Below are positions 46,625 to 57,157 of a stretch of 64,000 nucleotides of DNA, in pieces. Source of the stretch: Ramazzottius varieornatus (Eukaryota > Tardigrada > Eutardigrada > Parachela > Ramazzottiidae); assembly GCA_001949185.1 (NCBI GenBank), contig BDGG01000003.1, positions 5,332,221 to 5,396,220 on the forward strand. Reading direction: 5' to 3'. The position numbers and the translations under genes were made by a program. The first letter of the stretch is position 1; each line of letters starts with the position of its first letter. The notes under the pieces are model-generated. The model was given only the letters and a program-made list of their open reading frames with translations. It was not told the origin of the DNA and ran no database searches.

Positions 46625-49600
46625 TCAACAGACAGAATCTTTGAGCTTGAACATCTTGTCAAGGAAGTCCGGAAAGTGTGGAGCCGGTGTCAATTGAGCG
46701 TATTTCATCAGGGCTTCGAACTTTAGTAGGAAGCTTTCCTGTAACACAGAAACAACACCGGTTTTAGCAAACGCCCCATGTACGGATACTCTCACCATAC
46801 AAGTGGCAACATCCCTAACGAAATACCTGTAAAACTACATGAAAAATGACCCACAAGGCTAGCAAAGGTTTTGCCGCTCTGATAATTACATATGTATTTA
46901 CTCATGTTTGTCTTTTCATTGATGTACACGGTCTACAAGAAAAAACCGACCCCCATCTGCACTTCTACTTTTCGTCGATTATCTTCACTGCTGCAGAGTC
47001 AACCTGCTCCCAAGTATATTCAAATGAAAGAACGAAACGTGCGCTGCTCCCTTTTAGGTAGAATGGTCAGTTGAATTGTTTCGCCAATTTTTCCTGAGCT
47101 CCGAACCCGAAATCACTGCAAAATCGACCACATGCAATTCAACGAAATTTTTCAAAAAAATAATTTTTACTACTACATCTCGCAGCTTTTTTTACATCTC
47201 AATAGCCCGATGTAAAGCCCTGGTTCTTCTTCGCCTTAGCAATGCGCGTTGGCATCGAATGGACAAGCTTTTCGCAGAACTCAGGCTCGATACTATACCA
47301 GACGTCAACAATGGCTCTCTCCAGATCGTCCATGTTTTTCAGATGGATCTTTCTCAGTCGCCTATCCACTTCTGCCCACAGTTGTTCGATAGGGTTGAAG
47401 TCAGGACTGTACGGAGCCCAGGACAACAGTTTGGGATGGTTTTTCTTCAACCAGTTGGTCACAAGAATTGACGTGTGTTTGGGATCGTTGTCTTGTTGGA
47501 ACCACCAGCCGCGTTTCAGCTTAAGTTTTCTCCCGGATTCCTTCAAGTTTCTCTTCAAAATCGCTTTGTAGTAGACAGCGTCCATGTTTCCTCTGATAAT
47601 GACAAGATTCCTAACACCCGAGCTTGCAAAACAACCCCACACCATGATACTTCCCCCACCATGCTTGACAGTAGGCACTGTACATTCAGAAAGGAATTCT
47701 TCTTCCGGCTTTCGCCATACCATCACTTTCTCATCCGACCCGAAAAGGTTGAATTTGGACTCGTCTGACCATAGTACGTTGTTCCAGAAGCTTACTGGCT
47801 GTTTTCCATACTACTTACAAAAGTCCAGACGCATTTTCCGGGCATGAGGTTTGATCAACGGTTTCTTGCGGGCCACTCTTCCATGCAAACCTTTCTCCTG
47901 TATCCTGTTCCGAACTGTCTGCTCCGAAATTGACACCGCAAGCTCAGCCTTGATCTCTTCTTTGATAGTGGAGGCAGATTTCCGTCGATCTCGCAGTACC
48001 TTGCGAACGATGAGCCGATCCGTCAGAGCGCTGGTCTTTCTCTTTCTTCCACGTCCCGGCTTCTGGCCGACGTTCCCGGTGTCCTTGAAATTTCTCACAA
48101 TATTGATGACGCTGGTCCGTGGAATACACAACTGCCCAGATATTTCATGGTTCGAAATCTTGTTTAGATGTTTCTTGATGACAAGATTTCGCACATTGAG
48201 ACTATACTGCTTCCTCGGAGGAGCCATTCTGAAGAAAATTCCCTGAACATTCCAGCACAAAGAAATCAGCTGACTGTTTATTGTGTATTGTAGCCCTTGA
48301 ATTTTTGCCTACCCCGGTGTTTTTTGGAGGGAATTGGAGTTAGGGTTGGGGAATAACTATATTTCTGGTGGAGGCGAGTGTGCGGAAGTAACTTCTACTC
48401 ACCCTTCATTTCTGGGTCCTCGAATTTTTCTAACGAATGCTTGCAAACCTAGACAATACCAACCATACTACAGTGTACTAGAGTTAACGTTCTACGTTTG
48501 TGAAAAGTTTCAGCGTATTTGGACTCTTCTACGCTGAGGAATTAGAGCTCGAGTACAACGATGATACGGGGGTCGGTTTTTTCTTGTAGACAGTGTATCT
48601 GTTAAAGGTCTCATCTGTCCAGCAAGCCGGCACCAATATTTCACAGATGTACTTTCACAAAGGCTGCGTTGTGCTACGGCGATGGAAACTTAGCGACAAT
48701 GATAAGAGCGAAGCGCGCGCTAGTTCGCCATTGCTGCCAAAAACTGTCACCGACCAACTTGGCTGCGTGGCAAGCCTTCTTTTGCTTGTTGGCAGCTCAG
48801 ACCTTTCCTACAGCCTGTGGCTCAAAAAAGCCTAAATTCTTTTGTCAAAACATCTACGCTTTCCACTTATTATTTTTCTCGTTTCGGACAGAAATCACGT
48901 CACCAAGCCTTCGTTAAACATTTCTGACAAGGAAACCATACACTATGCCAAAGAATTTGCCAACGAACTGAGGAATTTCCTTACGAAACATCGAGAAAAC
49001 ATTTTTCTTCTTTACCTGAGATGGATTGTTGGTGAGTAAGAAGCTGCTTTCCGGAGGCGACATGGCAGAAAACTCGAGAGTGGTGCCAGCAAAGACGCGT
49101 CGACCGGCTGACTTGTCTTTCTCGCTGGCATACCAACCAGCCAACGCACGCATCGTCGCCAACGAGCACTCCGGAATGCAGCGCCGAGTCTCCGTCACTA
49201 GATGCTCTTTGTACATGTCCAGCTAACAAAAGAATCAAAGTCATCGAACATACGAACATGAATTCCATAAGTTCGAACAGCAGAAGTTGAAAGAACGGAC
49301 TTACCGCTGGAGCGATCGAAGCTTGGTCCATCGGTATCACACGTAAATTATTCATCACAGCCACGGCTTTCTTGTATTCTTTCTTGTCGAACAAGTCGAA
49401 GAAAGTAAAAAGATCCAACAACAGCAGGACGTTACTCAAAAGGTTCGAGTCTTTCACTCCTCGCATCTTCTGCAATCTGAAAAACAGATAATAAAAGTCA
49501 GTTGAGCCATCCAAATACAGCAGAATTCAGGTATCCTCTGCGGTACCAAACATTCCAAAAATCCTGATTTTCTTTCGAACGAGTCAGAAAGAAGTTTTCA

Positions 49601-52600
49601 ATCTAAAATATTTCTGGTGGCTCGGCAAGCAAACTCAATAAAATTGTTTTCCCAAGTGGCGCAAATGTACGGTTAAAAAAGCTGGAAGCTGCGCCACTTG
49701 GAAAGGTGATCGCGCCGAGTTGGATTGTTACCCAGGTGGCGCACCCAATCGGTGGTATCTGCCGAAAGCGTGCGCCACTTGGCAGTAGAATATCGCAAGA
49801 CTCGTTTGCCCAAGTTCTCATTCCTCACCTCTGGACTGCGATGGCGGAAGTGTTGACGAGATTCTTCCGTTCCTCACTGTTCCCTAATGACGACGTCAGA
49901 CAACTGGCCAGCGTTCTCAGTATCACCTTCAACATCAGCTCTTTTTCTTCCGCGATCTCCAGAAGCCTCACCGCTTCCACGTTCCTTCCATCCTTCTCGA
50001 ACTCAGTGGCCACGGCCGTCATGACGGCTTCCGGATCGCTGACGAACTTATGTATCAGTCCCTTCCTCAACCGCCCATCCACGTCATTTGCATCGAACTG
50101 CCCGAACAGCTTCCACGTCTCTTTCGTGTCCCTGGCTAGTTTGTACACGCATAGCTCGAACATGTTACGGAAGTTATGTCCATATTTCAACGTATCAAAA
50201 ATCGGAACGTCTTTTAAGTGAAAGTAATACTCTATGGCAGTCTCGGGACTCTGGCGACGAAACTGTCGGACGTAAGACTTGATCATGGCTACGAAATCCA
50301 AGTCTGCCGTGAGGTGTACGGGTGACTGTTTGAGGGTGATGGCCATGTGTACTGTGTGGATTCGGAACTTGGGGTTGTTGAAGAGTCGCTCAAGAGCCAG
50401 CTCGAACTGACCGGTGAGCGTGTACACGAGGAAGCATTCGGCGTCGTCGATGGTTTCACTGCCGAATTTCTCACGGACTAGTTCGGTTAGCTTGGAGTAG
50501 GTGAAGGACTTTGGGGAGGAAGTGACTTGGCAGAGTTTCATCCATAACCAGTCGGACACGGTGAAAGCGACACCTACAGGGCCGAAACAACGATAAACTA
50601 ACTTAACTTTAGTCCAGAAATTAAACCAACGAGAAAATTAATATAATACCCATTTTCAGGCAATGAAAAGTTCGTTGTAATTTGTTTCTCCAATTTCTCG
50701 TGGATTATATTCTACATTAATTTTTAGTTAATTTTAGGATGATGTTTTCGAATGATGTTTTTTGTGACTGTATAAACCTGCCTTCTGAGTTTTCGGAGGT
50801 TCCCATTTTCGACATGACTGAGTAGACAGCCTTCTGGAAGGTGTCGTCGGTGCCCTTGGTTTGCTTGTACAAGATTTCCACATCGTTCAAGGCCGAAGCG
50901 CTCAAGAACCCACCGTTCTTTCCATAGTCTTTCAAGTACCTGACGAACTTCTTGGTGGTCTCGTCGCCTGCTTCCGCGAACTGGGTGGCAGTGTCCACTG
51001 CACCCATCCGCAGACCGTAGAAGATTAGTGGCCAAACTGGCAACCCTTCCACCCTCATACCGTTGAAAATCCTGCAAAAAAGCCAATACACCATCAAAAC
51101 TAACAAAGAGAGCTCGGCAAACAAACTCAAAAGGATTGCTGTCCCAACTGGCGCACGCTGACAGTATAAATGGCCGAAGCGCGCGTCACTTAAAAAAACG
51201 ATATTGCAAAGTTGATTGATTCCTTGAGTGGCGCATTCCTACGGTTTTCTTAGCTGAACGAGTGCGCCACTTGAGAAACAAATTCTGCCGAATTCGTTTA
51301 TCAGCGAATTCGAATTTGTTTTTAGTAACGCTGTACTTTTGATTGTTCACTTTGTTTTTTCCTATCTAAACGTACAAGCTAGCGCGGTGTTTGGACAGTT
51401 GAGATCGAGTGTGCGCCTGGACGACGTCTGTTATGCGCAGTGTAGAGTTGTCCGGACCGAAGCGACTGGCAGCGCTTTCGTAACAAGTACGTTCCAGGTA
51501 TTCTTTGGCTGAACGGACGATGTGGCATCTGAATCCAGACGAATCGCGGACTTCCGAGGTGAAGTCAAAGTCGGACGACAGTTGGAAGGAAGTCATGGCG
51601 GAGAAGGCGCGCCACAGCTGCAATGCCGCGTAGTTTCCACTGCGTTGAACTATCTGAGAGAACTTGTCGCAGAGATTGATCTGTCTGTTGCAAAGAATGG
51701 CTTCATTGCATTCTCGAACCTACAAAAGCAGACGAATATTTAGAATACAAAGACATATCTTTTTTTGTCGGAACATTAGTTGGGAGCTCAGCAAACTAAC
51801 CCGACGGAATCGCTTTTCCAAGTAGCGCACATTTTCAGCTTGTAACACTGAGAAGTTGCGCCACTTGGGGTTACAATCAAACTGGTTAAGATCAGGTTTC
51901 ACAAATTGCGCACGTTCCTAGCCAAAAACACTTCGACCGTGCGCCAGTTGGAAAAGCGAGTCTGCCCACTTGTCAGCCGAGCTAATCATTTTATTATTAG
52001 TTTCGTGTGAACATTACCCTTCGGGCGAATTCGGCCTCTTCGTCGGTGATATTCCTGTTTCCCGGAACAACTTGGTTGTCAGCATTCTCGAAGGAAGTTT
52101 TCAACTGTGAGAGACGTTCGCGTTGCTTCTTAAGCAGTTCAGCAAGTCCAGTGGACTCGATGGCAAGGAGGTCTTGGGAGGCGTGGAAGCGATGGTGGTC
52201 AGAATCTTCCAACATGGCAGCCGCTTCGTTTCTTTCTTGAACGACTTTGCGGAAAGCTCGTTCACTTTCAAGGAGGGCTTCCGTACAGGCATAACGCTGC
52301 TTTTCTTGAGAAATCTACCCAGAAGAGCAAGATAATCATTCATAGCCAAACTCGACGAAACCGGACGAAAATAAGACGCAGGTAAATAACTTGAACATGA
52401 TCGCTTTCTCAAGTAGCGCGCATTTCCCGCCAATAACAATGCAAACGTGCGCCACTTGGAATAACGATCTTGTTCCAGTCCTCTGTAGCTACAAACATGA
52501 ACTTCACCGTCAGCTCTTTGGGTATCGGAATAATACTGTACGTTCCGTCCCACGTAGTATTACTGGCATCTGTCGAACGAAAAAATCGTGGTAAAGAAGC

Positions 52601-52921
52601 AAACCATGTCAGCAGATGTGCAATGGAAGTTTGATGGGGTTTACCTGGTAGGGAATATTTTTTCATTTGGGACAAGACAGACTTGTAGCTCGATGGACCA
52701 ACAGAACTGGGAACTGCAGGTGCTAGCGGATTGGCGAAAGACGAAGCGAGGTTTGCGGTACTGTTCAGCACAGAATGCGGATGCAGTGTGGAGGGTTTCC
52801 GGGCAGAGCCTTGCACTATGTCGCTTGTGAGGCTCTTCATCGGTGTCCCGATACTGGGGAAACTCACTGTGCTATCCTTCCAGTCCATGGTGGCCGACAT
52901 GATAGTGTCGCGTCCTAGCAT
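46625..52921 (-). CDS. Nucleoporin Nup93
   Basis: Scaffold nucleoporin of the nuclear pore inner ring. Nine exons: 52921-52645, 52569-52493, 52314-52018, 51719-51376, 51071-50782, 50573-49829, 49476-49305, 49222-49016, 46738-46625; total about 840 aa (human 819). The N-terminal part has a coiled coil (KKQRERLSQLKTSFENADNQ) as in Nup93/Nic96; the alpha-solenoid follows with GLPVWPLIFYGLRMGAVDTA, TVSDWLWMKLCQVT, DDAECFLVYTLTGQFELALE, then LLLLDLFTFFDLFDKKEYKK and ECSLATMRALAGWY. The last small exon gives ESFLLKFEALMKYAQLTPAP, resembling the family's end. Junction 5/6 keeps frame only with a GC donor (AG|GCAGG, 50781); the GT four bases on breaks frame. Exon 8 could alternatively read through to a stop at 48914. 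Intron 8 holds a Tc1 element; introns 2, 3, 4 and 6 hold hairpin repeats. Confidence 0.85.
47199..48227 (-). mobile_element. Tc1-like transposon with nearly intact transposase
   Basis: A 342-codon frame begins MAPPRKQYSLNVRNLVIKKH and shows the paired helix-turn-helix region (SNHEISGQLCIPRTSVINIV), the GRGRKRKTS basic linker and the DDE catalytic core: WSDESKFNLFG (first Asp), QQDNDPKHTS (second Asp) and FNPIEQLWAEVD (Glu, 34 residues on, so DD34E). One in-frame TAG (47811-47813) after RLDFCK is the only lesion; frame is kept on both sides. I could not define terminal inverted repeats. It sits inside NUP93 intron 8, on the gene's strand. Confidence 0.85.
49616..49823. repeat. Intronic CCAAGTGGCGCAC palindrome array (NUP93 intron 6)
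   Basis: Two head-to-head units: CCCAAGTGGCGCAAATG mirrored by CTGCGCCACTTGG, then CCCAGGTGGCGCACCC mirrored by GTGCGCCACTTGG. It is bounded by GCTCGGCAAGCAAACTC and the mirrored AGACTCGTTTGCC, and stops five bases from the intron's 5' splice site. Confidence 0.8.
51108..51312. repeat. Intronic CCAAGTGGCGCAC palindrome array (NUP93 intron 4)
   Basis: Starts GAGAGCTCGGCAAACAAACT, contains CCCAACTGGCGCACGC with a decayed partner GCGCGTCACTT, and a second unit TTGAGTGGCGCATTCC mirrored by AGTGCGCCACTTGAG. It fills about two thirds of a 304-nt intron. Confidence 0.75.
51780..51990. repeat. Intronic CCAAGTGGCGCAC palindrome array (NUP93 intron 3)
   Basis: Bounded by GGGAGCTCAGCAAACTAAC and the mirror CAGCCGAGCT. 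Two units: TCCAAGTAGCGCACATT mirrored by TTGCGCCACTTGG, then a weaker AAATTGCGCACG mirrored by GTGCGCCAGTTGG. It fills most of a 298-nt intron. Confidence 0.75.
52383..52480. repeat. Intronic CCAAGTGGCGCAC palindrome, single unit (NUP93 intron 2)
   Basis: TCTCAAGTAGCGCGCATTT mirrored by AACGTGCGCCACTTGG, in a 178-nt intron. Confidence 0.7.
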
Positions 52922-53704
52922 TATTCCGGTAGAAGAGGCAAAAATGGTACAAGAAGAAGAACGATGAACGGTCTGGAAAACAAACGGTGAGCAGTTATAT
53001 TATGTATTTCAAACTGGGAGGCTATTCTCTGTGAGACTGTCACTTACCAAAAGATGTAAAGTGCGCTAAGGCTTAGCCAGGAAGTAGGTAATGCCAAAAA
53101 CGATATGCATGATCACATGGTATGCCAGGAACAAGCGGAAGCCAAACGGTGAAGAGAAGTGTGGTTAGTACAACGTCGAACCAAATTTCAGCCAAGGGTT
53201 CAGGAAGATCGCTGTGAGCGTAACTACCGCAAACGCTACGAAGAAAGGTCTTCCTGGATGGCCAGGGGAAGGAAGATGATCCACGATACAAGAAACATCA
53301 GCATAGCTGGGTGGGAAAGCTCCCGAGTCCAGATTTGCGGAAAGAAGGCAATGCCGGATGCCGGAATTTCTGAATGATCTCCACTGCGACAGCTCAAGTC
53401 TTCAAAAGACACATTGTGCTAAAGAGCAAAAAGTAACAATCAAAACCGAAAAACGATACGAAAGGCGTGGCTGCCGTGCGATTGGTCACTGGCGAGGTGA
53501 TACGAACAATCAACTAGGTGATACGCCAGGATTTGCACTAAAGCGGGTGGAACTCGCCAATCGCAATGTTCTGACGGTTCTTTCTTGTTTGTTGTGGTTT
53601 TTAATGTACCGGCTGTTGCTTTCTTGGACGCTGGAACAAGAGAAGATTTTGTAATTGGCGAGTTGGCGGACAGACGGCTCATTGATCACATTCGTTTTGG
53701 ATCT

Positions 53705-55012
53705 ATGGTTGGAGGTTTTGCACCAATTTTTAGCTGCCGCGCGGTACTCTCCGCTTACAGAAGTGCGCTGATGATGACGTTAGCGTCCACCGGAAGAAGC
53801 CGAGCTGCTGTACCGGAAAACGCCGACATCTCCTCCAACAGAACTACCCCACCTGGCGCATCCACTTCAGCAACTGTAGTCAGCTTGTCTAAGGGTAACA
53901 GTACAGCAAGCAATTATTAGACCTCAGTATCGTTCTCAAAGTAATGCTGCGGGGTTCACTTCCGGTTGTTCTTCCCAGACTATGAGCATGCATTGGATCT
54001 TGCGAAACGCGCCTTGAAGGCAGAAAAATTGATCGCCCTTCCAACCGACACTATCTACGGCATAGCCGGACTCGCGCAGAGTTCTTCCGCTCTACAGAAG
54101 ATCTACGAAGTGAAGGAACGGGACATCGGCAAGCCTGTTGCGATATGCGTGGGTAAAGCTGCTGACGTCCATAAGTAAGACTCTTTTGTCAGCCTGACTC
54201 AAGAATTGAGCGCTTCGACTTCCGTTGGCGTATTTCAGATGGGCCTATGTGGATGTTCCTAGTGGGCTTCTGGAGTCACTTCTTCCAGGACCGGTCACGT
54301 TAGTTTTCCGGCGGCGCCCTGAACTAAATCCCGAGCTGAACAGAGGAACTTCCTTAATTGGAGTCCGGGTACCGAACCACGCTTACATGCAAAAGTTGGC
54401 CGCTTCTTGCGGGGAACCTTTGGCACTAACCAGTGCGAATAAGAGCGGTGGCCAGAGCACTTTATTCGTCGAGGTGGGTCAGAAAATAGCGGTTGGCTAT
54501 CTGGAAAATCATGATCTAGGAGATTAACCCGACAGGATCGTTTTTGCAAGTGGCGCACTTTTCCAGCCAACAGGACTCGACGCGTGCGTCACTTCGGGAA
54601 GTTTGTCAAATTCGCTTGCCGGGCTCCTAGTCAATACCTTTTCATTTCTTTGGACGGTTTCAGGAGTTTAAGGAATTATGGCCACATTTAGAGCTCGTTG
54701 TTGATGGCGGTCGTTCGTCAGGATTATCCGAAGATGTAGCAAGGTTGGGCTCGACCGTGGTTGACCTCTCGCAACCTGCAACCTTCAGCATTATTCGAGA
54801 CGGAAGGTACGACCATACAGATACTTATACATGAGTAAACGCCCAGCGATAATCTACGCTACCTGGAACAACATGTTCTTTCTGCTGCTCGCAGTGCGCT
54901 TCTGCCTACAGTGAGCGTCTTGAAGAAGTTCGGCCTCACGAACAAACAAGAACTTGAGGTAACTGTGGCTAACGGTGCTGTTAATTGCACCGTACAGAGG
55001 GACCAAAGATAG
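53705..55012 (+). CDS. YRDC, threonylcarbamoyl-AMP synthase
   Basis: Makes threonylcarbamoyl-AMP from threonine, bicarbonate and ATP, the first step of the t6A37 modification of ANN-decoding tRNAs. Five exons in phase: 53705-53894, 53979-54174, 54239-54473, 54664-54806, 54895-55012; about 293 aa (human 279). The Sua5/YciO/YrdC domain shows LIALPTDTIYGIAGLAQ, IYEVKERDIGKPVAICVG, LLPGPVTLVFRRRPELN, LIGVRVPNHAYM and LTSANKSGG, then VVDGGRSSG and FSIIRDGSALL. The first exon encodes a basic, Ser/Ala-rich leader (MVGGFAPIFSCRAVLSAYRS) that could be a mitochondrial presequence; an ATG at 53771 could give a shorter cytosolic form. It is head-to-head with NUP93 (784 bp) and tail-to-tail with the deoxynucleoside kinase. 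Intron 3 holds a hairpin repeat. Confidence 0.9.
54520..54632. repeat. Intronic CCAAGTGGCGCAC palindrome, single unit (YRDC intron 3)
   Basis: TTTGCAAGTGGCGCACTTTT mirrored by GCGTGCGTCACTTCGGG, ending in TTCGCTTGCCGGGCTCC, the mirror of the family's GAGCTCGGCAAGC end. Intron length is 190 nt. Confidence 0.75.
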
Positions 55013-55259
55013 CTTGTACAACGTGAAAATGTTCTGTTAAAGATAGAAATTCTTCCCCATATGCTGCTGTCCGCTTTAGAACGTTTACGAGGAACTTAGA
55101 AAACCCACCGTGTGAATCCGTACAACGCATGAAACAAAAAACTTATCATTCATAATCTTTCCTCACCCGCACATATTCTTACTCCGTTCAAAGCAGGCTC
55201 GGAGATCGGAGAAAGTATGGGAAAGAATGCTTGTAGTTAGTCATCCCAAGGAAGGAAAC

Positions 55260-56628
55260 TCAGACCATAGCTTTGGTTCTGTCTTTCTCGTCCGCGGCAT
55301 TCTTGCTCCATCCGAACAATATCTTGTCCTTTGCACCTTCCAACTGTTCATGCACCTTGTCGAGCGAAACGTCCCCATCTATAACCTACGGCCATGCAAG
55401 CATAAGTTCGATGCGATAGACTGGTCAAGCTTTCGGAATACCAACGTACCATAACCGGCGCCGGAAGTGGGTACTTCCGTCCCACTATCCAGTCTTCGTA
55501 GCACCGATGCAGCTGCCGTAAATATTCCTTTAGCGAAGAGAAAACATTCTGTCATCCAAGCCGTGGAAATCAACCACAGGGTACTTACTACTGTGATCGA
55601 CAGCTCTTCTTTCCTTCCGCGTCGAAGTATCCGTTCATGCGCCACTTCCGGTGAGGTCCGGATGTACACCATCAGGTCCACCGTAACGTTTTGCCGGGTT
55701 TGAAGGTACCCATGAAACTGCTGCTCCAGCTTCTGGTACTCTTCTTCGGTCAGCATTCCACTAGAATAACCAATCAACAAAATGAAGAAGTGCAACTTGG
55801 AGGTTTTCGAGTCTTCGACTTACTTGTTTCGGAGGTTCTCGATGAAGACGTAACGAGCGCTGTAGAAGGACCGCTCGATCAGACTGACGGGCTTGTCTAG
55901 GCCTTGGTCGTGTAAGTCTACCATGGTATCGAGAACGTACTGTTGGAAAGCGAAGCTGTTAGCTTTCGGATCTTTGTACATCAGGTCCTACGGAAGAAAA
56001 CTGTCAGACTCGAAAATGACATTCACGAAACAGGTAAAATTATTGATGTGAGCTTACCAACAAATTCTTTCCGTCTTTATTCCTCCACAGCTCAATAGGC
56101 TCCTCCAGAATCTAAAAAACGAAGGATCACAGTTCCAACTCACCGCCGAACAAGAGAACGATGAAGCGGAGTGAGGCTGATGACACACAGCAAGAGGATT
56201 GCGAAGAACTCGGAGCAAGCAACTGACCGTTGTCGACGGGTAATTCGAGAAGAAATTCAAAAACTCGGCCTTTCCACATCCTATGTTCCCCTCGACGAGA
56301 ACCTGCAACCGAGAACGCCCCCATTCAGTTTCCTCTTTTTCATAAGAGGTAAGATTGGCGCTAGCGACTGGATCCGCGCACTGACCGTCGAATGAGTCTG
56401 TTTCGGGAATGACTCGCTGAACATCGATAAGACCTTCCCGCTTTCATCCGGGGAAGTCGCCGATACATCACCGTTGACTTCCGTCACCGCAAAGGTGCTC
56501 ATTGTGGTGGGAAAACTATTGAGCGTGTAGCTCCGTTGCTTCTTGTAGGGGAAAGAAAGAGCTTTCCGACGGGCAAAACGTAACGTAGAGACAAATGAGA
56601 TCAGCAGCGGATTGATCACCCCGGCCAT
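55260..56628 (-). CDS. Deoxynucleoside kinase (dNK/TK2 family), altered P-loop
   Basis: Phosphorylates deoxynucleosides in the salvage pathway. Seven exons in phase: 56628-56386, 56302-56228, 56111-56058, 55987-55824, 55760-55589, 55512-55450, 55385-55260; about 298 aa. The first exon is basic and hydrophobic (GVINPLLISFVSTLRFARRK), a probable mitochondrial presequence. The kinase has VLVEGNIGCGKAEFLNFF (P-loop), ILEEPIELWRNKDGKNLLDL, SFAFQQYVLDTM, PVSLIERSFYSARYVFIENL (ERS motif), VYIRTSPEVAHERILRRGRK (LID Arg) and LHRCYEDWIVG. The P-loop reads GK-A-E where the family has GK-T-T or GK-S-T, so the Mg-binding hydroxyl is replaced; the rest of the active site looks conserved. A later start (56502) would remove the presequence. 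Head-to-head with EIF5B across about 530 bp. Confidence 0.85.
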
Positions 56629-56812
56629 CGATGTATCCTTACGCCAACCACCTTTGACGCTCTCCTGGCCGCCTCGACAAACCTGGGAAGAGAAGCAGAA
56701 GGACAACAAGCCGAGAGCGTCCACATTCCGGAAGCAGACAAACAGTGGGTAAAACTTAGTCAACCGGAAGTGCTTTCACTTGCGAGATTGCGATTCTTCT
56801 TCACGGTACTAT

Positions 56813-56851
56813 ACCGAATTGCCTGCCTAAACTATAGGCAGGCAATTCGGT
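56813..56851. repeat. Perfect 17-bp hairpin between dNK and EIF5B
   Basis: ACCGAATTGCCTGCCTA and its exact reverse complement are separated by five bases. It lies in the shared upstream region of two divergent genes, about 185 bp from the dNK start and 307 bp from the EIF5B start. It could be a cis-regulatory palindrome or a MITE remnant. Confidence 0.7.
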
Positions 56852-57157
56852 GTTCGACCTGACGAACCGATCAAGCCAATGCTTCGCTTGATTGATACCT
56901 TCTGTTCTTTTCTCCGCGATATGGGCCATGTGGCCAACCAGTATTGGCAGGCCAAAGTGGGTGTCGTGATAGAACGCGTTAATTACAGTAAATGACGGTA
57001 CGGTCACTCTGGTACGGTATTAATGATTGGAGCTTGTCTGTCGGACTTGTGATCATTCCTTCTGCCCTTCGAGTTGAAGTGATCTGCTGCTGGTGCTTAC
57101 CACGTCGTATCTTGGTTTCTGACAGGTTCATGCTGTATACCTTCTTTCACGAGAAAC

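Noticed and set aside
48914-49222. NUP93 exon 8 read through to a stop at 48914 as the protein end
   Set aside because: A canonical donor (CAG|GTAAAG) lies at 49016/49015 and an in-phase final exon at 46738-46625 resembles the family C-terminus. Similarity in the 38.7-kb copy extends into the intron because that copy is a DNA duplication. The read-through form remains possible.
53066-53330. Possible small two-helix membrane protein on the minus strand (PMP3/UPF0057-like words such as DVVLTTLLFTVWLPLVPG)
   Set aside because: The hydrophobic segments are in different frames, would need a 28-nt intron or a frameshift, and two frames look equally membrane-like. The evidence is too weak to annotate.
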